64,000 nucleotides of DNA from Negativicutes bacterium (GTDB lineage Bacteria > Bacillota_C > Negativicutes > Sporomusales_B > JARLHX01), in NCBI GenBank assembly GCA_031292035.1, contig JARLHX010000384.1, positions 1-64,000 on the forward strand. The letters run 5' to 3'. A program made the position numbers and the translations under genes. Each line of letters begins with the position of its first letter. The first letter of the stretch is position 1. Shown piece after piece: positions 54,915 to 61,849 of the stretch. A model generated the notes under the pieces. The model did not search any database, had not been told where the DNA came from, and saw only the letters and a list, made by a program, of their open reading frames with translations.

Positions 54915-54998
54915 TGGTGCGGGCGAGAGGAGTTGAACCTCCACGAGTTGCCCCGCCAGATCCTAAGTCTGGTGCGTCTGCCATTCCGCCACGCCCGC
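54915..54998 (-). tRNA. tRNA-Leu (TAG)
   Basis: 84 nt with CCA; acceptor GCGGGCG/CGCCCGC, anticodon loop ACTTAGGAT (TAG), long variable arm as expected for Leu. Last gene of a four-tRNA cluster. Confidence 0.97.
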
Positions 54999-55020
54999 AT
55001 AATCAATTTGTGATAAAAAT

Positions 55021-55096
55021 TGGTGACCCACGTTGGACTCGAACCAACGACACCCTGATTAAAAGTCAGGTGCTCTACCGACTGAGCTAGTGGGTC
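55021..55096 (-). tRNA. tRNA-Lys (TTT)
   Basis: 76 nt with CCA; acceptor GACCCAC/GTGGGTC, anticodon loop CTTTTAA (TTT), T-arm GTTCGAGTC. Confidence 0.97.
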
Positions 55097-55099
55097 ACA

Positions 55100-55175
55100 T
55101 GGCAGGGGCGGCTGGACTCGAACCAACGCATGACGGAGTCAAAGTCCGTTGCCTTACCGACTTGGCTACGCCCCT
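55100..55175 (-). tRNA. tRNA-Gln (TTG)
   Basis: 76 nt with CCA; acceptor AGGGGCG/CGCCCCT, anticodon loop CTTTGAC (TTG), T-arm GTTCGAGTC. Confidence 0.95.
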
Positions 55176-55192
55176 GTGTTATAGGATTAATG

Positions 55193-55269
55193 TGGGGTGA
55201 CTGAAGGGGCTCGAACCCTCGCATACCGGAGCCACAATCCGGCGTGTTAACCACTTCACCACAGCCACC
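55193..55269 (-). tRNA. tRNA-His (GTG)
   Basis: 77 nt with CCA and the extra 5' G typical of tRNA-His opposite C73; acceptor GTGGCTG/CAGTCAC, anticodon loop ATTGTGGC (GTG). Confidence 0.96.
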
Positions 55270-55905
55270 ATATACGGCAGGCATGTCGCCTGCGACGAAA
55301 TACATTGTATCATGCTGCAATCTTCATGTCAAGGCAGTTGCTATGGTTAAATATTGGTACTCAAAAACAGGCCTTAGTCCTTGGGAATATTGAGTATATC
55401 ACTAGATGGCCGATGGCGTCAACGCGTTTTTCTGACAGCGGAATATTGTCAAATACATTTTTTGTGTATCTCCCAAAGCACCTCACCTTGCTGAAAAAAG
55501 GCGACAGGACTACGCCTGGTGCCTTGATCTGAACTATTGGTTATGGAGATAGATTCCCGTCTTTTACTTGCGACAATCCCCTACTATTTATTTTCCCCGC
55601 TCGCGTCGTTGACCATCGCTGTCCTCTGCTCGCCGCAGCCTCTTTGGGCGGCCGCCCCGTTTACTCTCCAAGCTCCCCACATGAACAACCTCTATGTCTA
55701 TTTATCCCTTAAGTTACATTTTAAAAGATTAAGTTAACAGACCATCCCAGACACTTTTACCGCCGTTCGTCCTATCATCGGCATTTAAGAATAGCTGGAG
55801 TGACAGGATTTTCAGCGATACAAGAGGGTTATCTTCCAGTATGTCGAAATTGGAGAAATCAGGAACTTGAAAACCTTCCAATAGCAATGGCGTGGAGTGG
55901 ATTGC
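55270..55905. other. Gene-free stretch between tRNA cluster and corA
   Basis: About 630 bp. Short open frames here lack ribosome-binding sites and protein-like composition. It should contain the tRNA-cluster promoter on the minus strand and the corA promoter; I could not pin down either. Confidence 0.5.
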
Positions 55906-56970
55906 ATGCGAAAAAAAAACAGCCGGATGGCTCATAAAGCCGGTCTGCCGCCTGGGTCATTGCTGCATATCGGCAAACAGCAGGTCAATTCTGTCAAAAT
56001 GGCTGTTTATCATTACAACGCCTCCCAGGCCCAGGAACAAGAAGTATCTTCCGCGGACGCCCTGGCTGACTTCCGCAGTGCCGATGCCATAACCTGGATT
56101 CGTGTTACCGGGCTGCACGAGGTGGAACAAATCGAAGCCCTCTGCAAGTCCTTCGCAATTCATCCTTTGGTGCAGGAAGATATTCTGAATACCGAACAGC
56201 GTCCCAAACTGGAGGATTACAGCGATTATCTTTTCATCGCCCTGAAAGCCGTCCGGGTCGAAAATGATACCGACGTCCTGGTCGGCGAACAAGTCAGCCT
56301 GATCGTCGGACCCAATTTTCTCCTTTCATTCCAGGAAAGTGATTATGACCTATTTGAGTCAGTTCGCTCCCGAATAAATAGCGGCAAAGGCCGCATTCGC
56401 AAAGAAGGAGTCGACTATCTAGCCTACGCTTTGGTCGATACCATTGTCGACAACTACTTTGTCGCCCTTGAGACGTTGGGCGAAAGAATTGAAACCCTGG
56501 AAGAGACGCTGGTGGTTCAGCCTGGCGTCGATGCCCTACAGCAAATTCACGTTTTGAAACGGGAAATGCTGTTTTTTCGCCGCGCCCTCTGGCCCCTCCG
56601 CGAAGTAATCGGCTGCCTGAGCCGGGGAGAATCCACCTTGATCCAGGACTCCACCCTACTTTATCTTCGCGACGTCTATGATCACACCATCCAGGCTATC
56701 GATACCCTGGAGACCTACCGCGACATTGTCTCCGGCATGCTCGACATCTACCTTTCCAGCGTAAGCAACAAAATGAACCAGATCATGAAACTTTTGACCA
56801 TCATTTCCACCATCTTCATTCCCCTCACCTTCATTGTCGGCGTATATGGCATGAACTTCAAGGTCATGCCTGAACTGGACTGGGAATGGGGTTATCCCGC
56901 TGTCTGGCTTGTCATGATCACCATCTTTCTTGCTCAACTGAAGTTTTTCCGGGCCCGGAAATGGCTTTGA
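55906..56970 (+). CDS. corA: CorA-family magnesium/cobalt transporter
   Basis: 354 residues: large cytosolic N-terminal domain (about 1-290) and two C-terminal membrane helices. The selectivity motif is present as VYGMNFKVMPELDWEWGYP, preceded by LLTIISTIFIPLTFIVG. ATG at 55906 with GGAG 6 nt upstream preferred over a GTG three codons before. Transports Mg2+ (or Co2+/Ni2+) as a pentamer. Monocistronic or with the secreted-protein gene 42 bp downstream. Confidence 0.93.
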   Translation: MRKKNSRMAHKAGLPPGSLLHIGKQQVNSVKMAVYHYNASQAQEQEVSSADALADFRSADAITWIRVTGLHEVEQIEALCKSFAIHPLVQEDILNTEQRPKLEDYSDYLFIALKAVRVENDTDVLVGEQVSLIVGPNFLLSFQESDYDLFESVRSRINSGKGRIRKEGVDYLAYALVDTIVDNYFVALETLGERIETLEETLVVQPGVDALQQIHVLKREMLFFRRALWPLREVIGCLSRGESTLIQDSTLLYLRDVYDHTIQAIDTLETYRDIVSGMLDIYLSSVSNKMNQIMKLLTIISTIFIPLTFIVGVYGMNFKVMPELDWEWGYPAVWLVMITIFLAQLKFFRARKWL

Positions 56971-57012
56971 CACTTGGCGCTCGGGCACTCATTCCGACAG
57001 TAAGTCAATCAA

Positions 57013-57483
57013 ATGATACGAAGGACTGATTTTGTGAGATCTCTCTGGATATGCTTGATGATAACGCTGGCTTTGGCTTTCCCTGCTGCTGCGGCGGCCG
57101 AATCCTCCCAGCCGATGATTGATGTCACCATACAGATTATCAGACCGGAAACCACATGGAGTACCTGGTTCGCCCCAGGTACCAATGGCCCCTCTAAGGA
57201 AATAACTGCCACAGTCCGCAAACTGGCCCAGCTCGATGTAAGGGTGGTAGCTGGCGCCAAAACGATTGGGTGGCACGCATTTGTCAAAAATGGTCCTGCC
57301 GACTACCGGTTCAACATTCCCAAACCGGAAAATGGCGAAATTAAGATCCAGGTTCTGGCAGGTTTCGCCGGGCTGAGCGAACCGGTCGTCTGGGGCACCA
57401 GCTATTTTCATCCCGGGCAGGTTGTGACCATCGACCTGGATGCTGCCTTCCCGGTCAAGGTATTTCAATTTGCTACAGAGTAA
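57013..57483 (+). CDS. Secreted protein of unknown function
   Basis: 156 residues with a signal peptide (SLWICLMITLALAFPAAAAA, cleavage near residue 29). The mature part looks all-beta (VTIQIIRPETTWSTWFAPGT, DYRFNIPKPENGEIKIQVLA) and may be an Ig-like or carboxypeptidase-regulatory-like sandwich; no family recognised. Follows corA by 42 bp and has its own terminator. Confidence 0.65.
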   Translation: MIRRTDFVRSLWICLMITLALAFPAAAAAESSQPMIDVTIQIIRPETTWSTWFAPGTNGPSKEITATVRKLAQLDVRVVAGAKTIGWHAFVKNGPADYRFNIPKPENGEIKIQVLAGFAGLSEPVVWGTSYFHPGQVVTIDLDAAFPVKVFQFATE

Positions 57484-57553
57484 CCCCCTATTTCGTGGTT
57501 TGGCTTCCGGCTCTGCCGCAGCACACGAAAAACTCTTGCGGACACAGAAAAAA

Positions 57554-57584
57554 GAAACAGGCTGTACAAGCCTGTTTCTTTTTC
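57554..57584 (+). terminator. Rho-independent terminator
   Basis: GAAACAGGC/GCCTGTTTC perfect 9-bp stem with a TTTTTCT tail. Confidence 0.9.
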
Positions 57585-57656
57585 TATTGATCGAATCACA
57601 AGTCACAGATCAAAGCACTTTCAATTACTATTATTAGTCATCGAAACGAGAGAAAA

Positions 57657-58043
57657 CTAAGACACGATCCCGGTTCTCAAATGGCAACCGAATCCAAATA
57701 CGGCAATCTGAGCACCATCGACCCAGATTTGGTATTCATAAAATCCCGGCATCAAATTAGGGTACCATTCCGTCTTTTCACCATGTACATAGCCAAATAT
57801 GGTGCTGTCGATAGCAAAAGCTTTGCTGTCGACCACAACGCCCGAAGAAGCATCTGCAAGGATAATCTCTACCTGAAAGCGCCCGGGAAAACAAGTGAAT
57901 TGATCGATTGTTTCAAAATAAAACTTTTCCCCAGCCATCCCTTGAAACATGGTAATGAAAAAATCGTCGACAATCGCCCCTTCTTTTGTGTTCCTTGTTT
58001 TATTTGACATTACATGATTTGTGAGCCGTACTTGCTGCGTCAT
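57657..58043 (-). CDS. Hypothetical protein, second gene of a two-gene unit
   Basis: 128 residues, no signal peptide. Predicted beta-rich (EKFYFETIDQFTCFPGRFQV, EIILADASSG, GFYEYQIWVDGAQIAVFGFG). ATG with GGAGG 6 nt upstream. The domain order of strands recalls small beta-sandwich proteins, but I recognise no family. Pairs with the 58-residue gene upstream. Confidence 0.6.
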   Translation of the reverse strand: MTQQVRLTNHVMSNKTRNTKEGAIVDDFFITMFQGMAGEKFYFETIDQFTCFPGRFQVEIILADASSGVVVDSKAFAIDSTIFGYVHGEKTEWYPNLMPGFYEYQIWVDGAQIAVFGFGCHLRTGIVS

Positions 58044-58106
58044 AACAACCTCCAAAACTTGCTGAGCTTGTGGGGGTCCGTTCAGTTCAGCGATTGGCCC
58101 CATAAA

Positions 58107-58283
58107 CTAAACAAGCGGTAAATCTTCGCCGCCGACAGGTCTGATACTGTATAAATCGGGATTATTAATCTTGTCAGTGGATACGTCAAAAACTTTAGCA
58201 GCTTCCAGGACAGCACCAGCAATATCACCAGTGTCGATGTAAATGACGAGTTCTTTGGGTTCTAATTGAATCACTCGGAACAA
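58107..58283 (-). CDS. Hypothetical 58-residue protein, first gene of a two-gene unit
   Basis: Reads MLFRVIQLEPKELVIYIDTG and ends VGGEDLPLV; an alpha/beta fold with a helix AGAVLEAAKVFDVSTDK is predicted. AGGGG 9 nt before the ATG. No family recognised. 63 bp upstream of the 128-residue gene on the same strand. Confidence 0.55.
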   Translation of the reverse strand: MFRVIQLEPKELVIYIDTGDIAGAVLEAAKVFDVSTDKINNPDLYSIRPVGGEDLPLV

Positions 58284-58425
58284 CATGTCATTTAACCCCT
58301 TTCTACTATTACCACTTACCTTCGCGTCCACCGCTACATTCGCCTGCTTAAATACGAAAATGCATCGAATGTTTCAGGATCGGCTGACAAGTCTAGCGGC
58401 AAAAAAATGGTGAAGGTGACTGCCG

Positions 58426-59565
58426 CTATTTGATTGATACGGCTGTCCCGTCTTTCAGGTTGTTGACACCACTTGTAATCACTTGAGCTTCGGCCGGCAG
58501 GTCGGAAGTGATTTCGATGAAATCGTCAATGGCGGCTCCGATTGTCACCGGCTGGCGGACGGCTTTTCCATCGACCGCCAGATACACGAAGTTGGCTCCC
58601 TGCTCCTGAGTAATCGCTGTCGCCGGTACCACTCGCACCGTTACCGCCTGATCAGTGTTCAGCCGAACCCTGACAGCCATACCCGTTTTGAAAAAGCCAT
58701 CGGCATTGTCAATCTGGATGTGGGTACGGAACGATGAGCGGTCTGGCGCGATTTCGGGGTAGATGCCCTCAACCCGACCGGCAAAGCCCTGTCCAGGAGC
58801 CTGAACACTGGTTATATCAGCCAGAGTTCCTGCCCGGACAAGCGACAGGTCTTTTTGCTGCAGATAAATGACAACCCGCACTTCGCCGCCGTTTTGCAGC
58901 ACCAGCAGCTGTTGCCCGGCTTGAACCGCCTTGCCCGAGACTGCGCTCAGCCCGGTTACTGTCCCGCCAGCAGGCGCAACAAGACTGACTCGCCCAGACT
59001 GCTGGGGTTGTCCTGTCAATATCGGTTGCCTGCTGGTCTGTGCTGCGGATAGAGCGTCCTGCGCAGCCTGCAGGCGCGCGGCTGCGGCGTCTAGTTGTCG
59101 CCGCGCGACAGCTCCCTGGGTATACAACTTTTGATAACGGTTGTATTCTTGCTGGCTATTGTCATAATTGCTCTGTGCCAGCCGCTTCATATCTTCATTT
59201 TGCCTTGTCGGCCCGGCCTCAGCCGGGATGACACCATCAATACTGACCAAAGGCTGTCCGGCTTGGACGATCTGCCCCTCTGTCACCAGCACTTCGCTGA
59301 CGTGGCCGGAAATTTGCGCGCTGATGATGGCGGCATTACGGTCCTCGACGGTTCCGGGCAGCAGAAGCTCGACGTCTTTATTCATCATACGGACCGATGT
59401 GACGGTCACAGTGAACGGTTGTCGTGAAAAAATCGGTAGCGAGAAAAGCCCAAAGTGGGAAAACCCAAACAGTGCCGTCGAAATTATGCTAATTGCCAAT
59501 AAGATGGCAATGACTCGATATCGTTGTCGCATCCTGGTCATCTCCACATCTGAAAGTCTTGCCAT
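58426..59565 (-). CDS. Efflux RND/ABC periplasmic adaptor (HlyD/MacA family)
   Basis: 379 residues: one N-terminal membrane anchor (about 16-36), barrel-sandwich halves (GTVEDRNAAIISAQISGHVS and SGRVSLVAPAGGTVTGLSAV) flanking a short helical hairpin (about 125-180), then beta-barrel and membrane-proximal domains ending VITSGVNNLKDGTAVSIK. It would link an inner-membrane pump to an outer-membrane channel. No pump or channel gene is adjacent, so the partner is elsewhere. Confidence 0.9.
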   Translation of the reverse strand: MARLSDVEMTRMRQRYRVIAILLAISIISTALFGFSHFGLFSLPIFSRQPFTVTVTSVRMMNKDVELLLPGTVEDRNAAIISAQISGHVSEVLVTEGQIVQAGQPLVSIDGVIPAEAGPTRQNEDMKRLAQSNYDNSQQEYNRYQKLYTQGAVARRQLDAAAARLQAAQDALSAAQTSRQPILTGQPQQSGRVSLVAPAGGTVTGLSAVSGKAVQAGQQLLVLQNGGEVRVVIYLQQKDLSLVRAGTLADITSVQAPGQGFAGRVEGIYPEIAPDRSSFRTHIQIDNADGFFKTGMAVRVRLNTDQAVTVRVVPATAITQEQGANFVYLAVDGKAVRQPVTIGAAIDDFIEITSDLPAEAQVITSGVNNLKDGTAVSIK

Positions 59566-60041
59566 GTTCTATGTTCCCACTTTTTTCTTTTTGCGTCAAG
59601 CGTTGAAGTCACTGCAACTCTTCGCCCCATAACACAAGTATTTACGCGAGCTTTTCACCAAGAATCGGGCTTGTAAACAAAGTAACCCCCCGCAAATGAC
59701 TCAGGGTGGTTACTGTTTGATTCAGTATAAGGGAACCATCCGCATCGGTGTCCCGCCGACGCGGATGGTTCCTTCTTAGCCGACCGTTGGCTGATCCGCT
59801 GTTTATCCAAGCCGGACTGGCCTGGAATAAGGATCGATACCTGTCCAAAGCACCCAGGCATTCATCGATTTATTCAGGGGTTTTCTTTTCGAATTCGCCT
59901 ATAGCTCGCGGCGCGAGCTGATTGACAGGCAATGGCTCATTAAACATCAATGAAATCCCTCATAATTTGCTATTTGACGGCAGAAATATAGGAATATTAT
60001 GAATTCGCCATCACAATTATGCACAACAATAACACAAAGAC
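59566..60041. other. Intergenic region with two strong hairpins
   Basis: No convincing gene. Two hairpins lie side by side at 59681-59714 and 59732-59772; see the separate ncRNA entry. Confidence 0.5.
59681..59772. ncRNA. Two adjacent hairpins, structured RNA candidate
   Basis: AGTAACC/GGTTACT (extendable by 3 bp after one mismatch) is followed 17 nt later by GGAACCATCCGC/GCGGATGGTTCC, a perfect 12-bp stem extended by TCGG/CCGA. The strand is unknown: the plus strand has a TTCTT tail, making a terminator possible, but no gene on that strand ends here. Confidence 0.3.
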
Positions 60042-60070
60042 TTTACTTTTTCCCTGGACGCAATTATACT
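60042..60070 (+). promoter_or_regulatory. Sigma-A promoter of the zinc-ribbon gene
   Basis: TTTACT, 17-nt spacer, TATACT; 60 nt before the TTG start at 60131. Confidence 0.6.
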
Positions 60071-60130
60071 GGGATGGGAATGACTTTCCCGGATATGCTA
60101 TGAGGCAATCCATTTGAGGAGGCTACTAAT

Positions 60131-60442
60131 TTGGCTCAAGACAAAGACCTGTCATGCCGCGACTGCGGCGCCGCATTCGTTTTCACCGCTTCAGAACAAG
60201 ATTTCTTTGCCGAAAAAGGATTCACCAACGAACCCAGCCGCTGCCCGAGTTGCAGAGCAGCCCGCAAACAACAGAATTCCGGTGGTTACAACAGCCGCGG
60301 TGGAAGCGGCGGTGGCTATCAGCAGCGTGAAATGCATCCAGCCGTCTGTGCAGAATGTGGCAAGGAAACCCAGGTTCCTTTCCGTCCCAGTGGCGACCGC
60401 CCTGTGTACTGCAGCGACTGCTTCAGCAGTCAAAGACGGTAA
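60131..60442 (+). CDS. Zinc-ribbon protein with two Cys4 modules
   Basis: 103 residues. Module 1: LSCRDCGAAFVFTASEQDFF with a second pair RCPSCR; module 2: VCAECGKETQVPFRP with YCSDCF. A Gly/Ser/Arg/Gln-rich linker (about 50-66, RGG-like) joins them. This is the small 'probable zinc-ribbon domain' family (also called CxxC-20-CxxC) common in anaerobes, suspected to bind nucleic acid. TTG start, GGAGG 8 nt upstream; followed by a terminator. Confidence 0.85.
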   Translation: MAQDKDLSCRDCGAAFVFTASEQDFFAEKGFTNEPSRCPSCRAARKQQNSGGYNSRGGSGGGYQQREMHPAVCAECGKETQVPFRPSGDRPVYCSDCFSSQRR

Positions 60443-60465
60443 TTGATCCCACAAATTTAGTAATC

Positions 60466-60496
60466 AAGCCCCTAGGTTAACCTAGGGGCTTTTTAT
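60466..60496 (+). terminator. Rho-independent terminator
   Basis: AAGCCCCTAGG/CCTAGGGGCTT perfect 11-bp stem, TTAA loop, five T. Confidence 0.92.
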
Positions 60497-60529
60497 TTTA
60501 CCTAAATAGAAAGATTGCGCGCATTTTTG

Positions 60530-60937
60530 TTAACAATTAATCAGCCGATATAAATCTAGTGTGATCATCCCGGCACACAAAGTGGTTCCATCCCCAGCAC
60601 AGCTAATTTCGATCCGCACAATATTCGGTACATCCAGGAATCGAGTTGTGTTTGGCGGCACAAACTGCGTTATTCTGATATTCGTTGATTGGAACACATC
60701 GACCGACATCTGGCAATCCCCTGTATTGCGCACGGTTACAAGCCCGCTTAGCGGAAAGGCTGTATTGAATGAATCATAGTAGACGACAGGCTGTGCATTG
60801 CACAGCTGTTGTATATTAGCGCACTCGCGCTGGATAGGAATGGCCACCACTGACGCCTCAGGACAGCCTCTCGGACAGGGCGCAGTCCCTCCCGGGGACT
60901 GACCCGCAGCATTTTTGCAACTAACACAGTCCTCCAT
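60530..60937 (-). CDS. Cys-containing beta-rich protein, possible spore-appendage (Ena/DUF3992-like) subunit
   Basis: 135 residues without signal peptide. The first ~45 residues are Cys-rich (MEDCVSCKNAAGQSPG, CPRGCP), then a predicted eight-stranded sandwich (SGLVTVRNTGDCQMSVDVFQ, RFLDVPNIVRIEISC, CAGMITLDLYRL) ends in a terminal Cys. A Cys-rich N-terminal connector plus small jellyroll with conserved internal Cys is the layout of S-Ena endospore appendage subunits; this is a structural resemblance, not a proven match. Start at ATG (GGAGG 9 nt upstream), GTG one codon earlier possible. A sigma-K-like promoter precedes it. Confidence 0.6.
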   Translation of the reverse strand: MEDCVSCKNAAGQSPGGTAPCPRGCPEASVVAIPIQRECANIQQLCNAQPVVYYDSFNTAFPLSGLVTVRNTGDCQMSVDVFQSTNIRITQFVPPNTTRFLDVPNIVRIEISCAGDGTTLCAGMITLDLYRLINC

Positions 60938-60973
60938 CACCCATTGCCTCCTCAATTAACTAACCGCTCTGAT

Positions 60974-61000
60974 TATCCTATGCTTAAAAAATTCTTGCGT
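60974..61000 (-). promoter_or_regulatory. Putative sigma-K promoter
   Basis: Minus strand: AC (60999-61000), 16-nt spacer, CATAGGATA (60974-60982), a full match to CATANNNTA; 37 nt before the start of the Cys-rich beta protein. Confidence 0.55.
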
Positions 61001-61111
61001 GAGCAAGAAACTGCGTCTGCCGCCAGTGGTCAGGGCATAGAACACCAGCGCCTTTTGTCATAGGCAACTGCCTGCATCAACGCGGAAACAGTGTAAACAA
61101 GGAGAAAAGCT

Positions 61112-61138
61112 AAAAAAAGACCGCCGAACAGGCGGTTT
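61112..61138 (-). terminator. Rho-independent terminator
   Basis: ACCGCC/GGCGGT stem followed by CTTTTTTT on the minus strand, after the 72-residue gene. Confidence 0.88.
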
Positions 61139-61144
61139 AGCAAA

Positions 61145-61363
61145 CTATTTTTGCCCTGGAACATGTCCTGTCGTCGCCTTATCATGGGATAACTCTGCCA
61201 CAATGCAAAGGAATATTGCCAGACCCAGAGTGAAGCGACCGTATTTCATCCATCCGCTGACATGTTGTTTGCCCACTACCGCAGGCGTAGGGCTTGCAAA
61301 GGCCGGCATCGTAAACGTAACCACTAGCAATAAAACAAGCAAACAGGCTATTATCTTTTTCAC
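61145..61363 (-). CDS. Small secreted or membrane-anchored protein
   Basis: 72 residues: an N-terminal signal/anchor (IIACLLVLLLVVTFTMPAFA, possible cleavage at AFA near residue 23) and a second hydrophobic stretch (FTLGLAIFLCIVAEL, about 46-60). GTG start with GGAG 8 nt upstream and its own terminator. TCATAAA-N14-CATATTAT upstream partly fits a sigma-E promoter. No family recognised. Confidence 0.55.
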   Translation of the reverse strand: MKKIIACLLVLLLVVTFTMPAFASPTPAVVGKQHVSGWMKYGRFTLGLAIFLCIVAELSHDKATTGHVPGQK

Positions 61364-61507
61364 AGCATCAACTCCTCTATCGATTTGTGTAATAATATGC
61401 TGTGAAAAGTTGATTTATGAATTCACCACATTCAAAATAACCGAGAAAAAACAAAAAAATCCTGCACAGCCCGATTCCTTCACATAATAATCAATGGTCA
61501 TAAAACA

Positions 61508-61537
61508 AAAAACCACAAAGGCTACAAGCCCTTGTGG
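61508..61537 (-). terminator. Terminator following the tRNA-Arg fragment
   Basis: CCACAAGGGCT/AGCCTTTGTGG stem (one bulge) and six T on the minus strand, the usual layout after a tRNA gene. Confidence 0.8.
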
Positions 61538-61551
61538 CAACTGCATTTAAC

Positions 61552-61599
61552 TGGCGACCTCGGCAGAATTCGAACCTGCGACCTTTTGATTCGTAGTCT
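61552..61599 (-). pseudogene. tRNA-Arg (ACG) 3' half fragment
   Basis: From the CCA end inward: 3' acceptor strand, T-arm (CAGGTTCGAATTCTG), variable loop and the 3' part of the anticodon arm with GACTACGAATC (ACG anticodon). The acceptor 5' strand, D-arm and anticodon 5' strand are missing, replaced by unrelated AT-rich sequence. This is the segment tyrosine-recombinase elements use as attachment site; no integrase lies in the window. Confidence 0.75.
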
Positions 61600-61849
61600 G
61601 AAAAAAGCCATTTGTGAGCATTTATGTAAATTGGCAAACGCTTGATTTTTCTTGTTTCGTCGGTTATTTCAATGGTGACACTTTGTACAAATTATTGACA
61701 CCACTCCCTGTTCATCGAGGTGTCAATAAAGGTGCGAAAAGAAAACACCGGTTAATACTACATATGCAATCATAACCAGTGAATAGTTGGACAGTGGTCC
61801 GACTCGCTGATCCACAGCATTGCAAATCCACCTGTTTCTCCGAATGCTT

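Larger units (their letters stand above)
61364..61849. other. Intergenic region with a tRNA-Arg fragment
   Basis: No gene. It contains a 3' tRNA-Arg fragment with its terminator and, at about 61673-61720, a near-palindromic GGTGACAC...GTGTCA/TTGACACC set of repeats, a layout often seen at integration sites. Confidence 0.5.

Noticed and set aside
55305..55737. Short open frames between tRNA-His and corA
   Set aside because: No ribosome-binding sites, unusual composition and no recognisable features.
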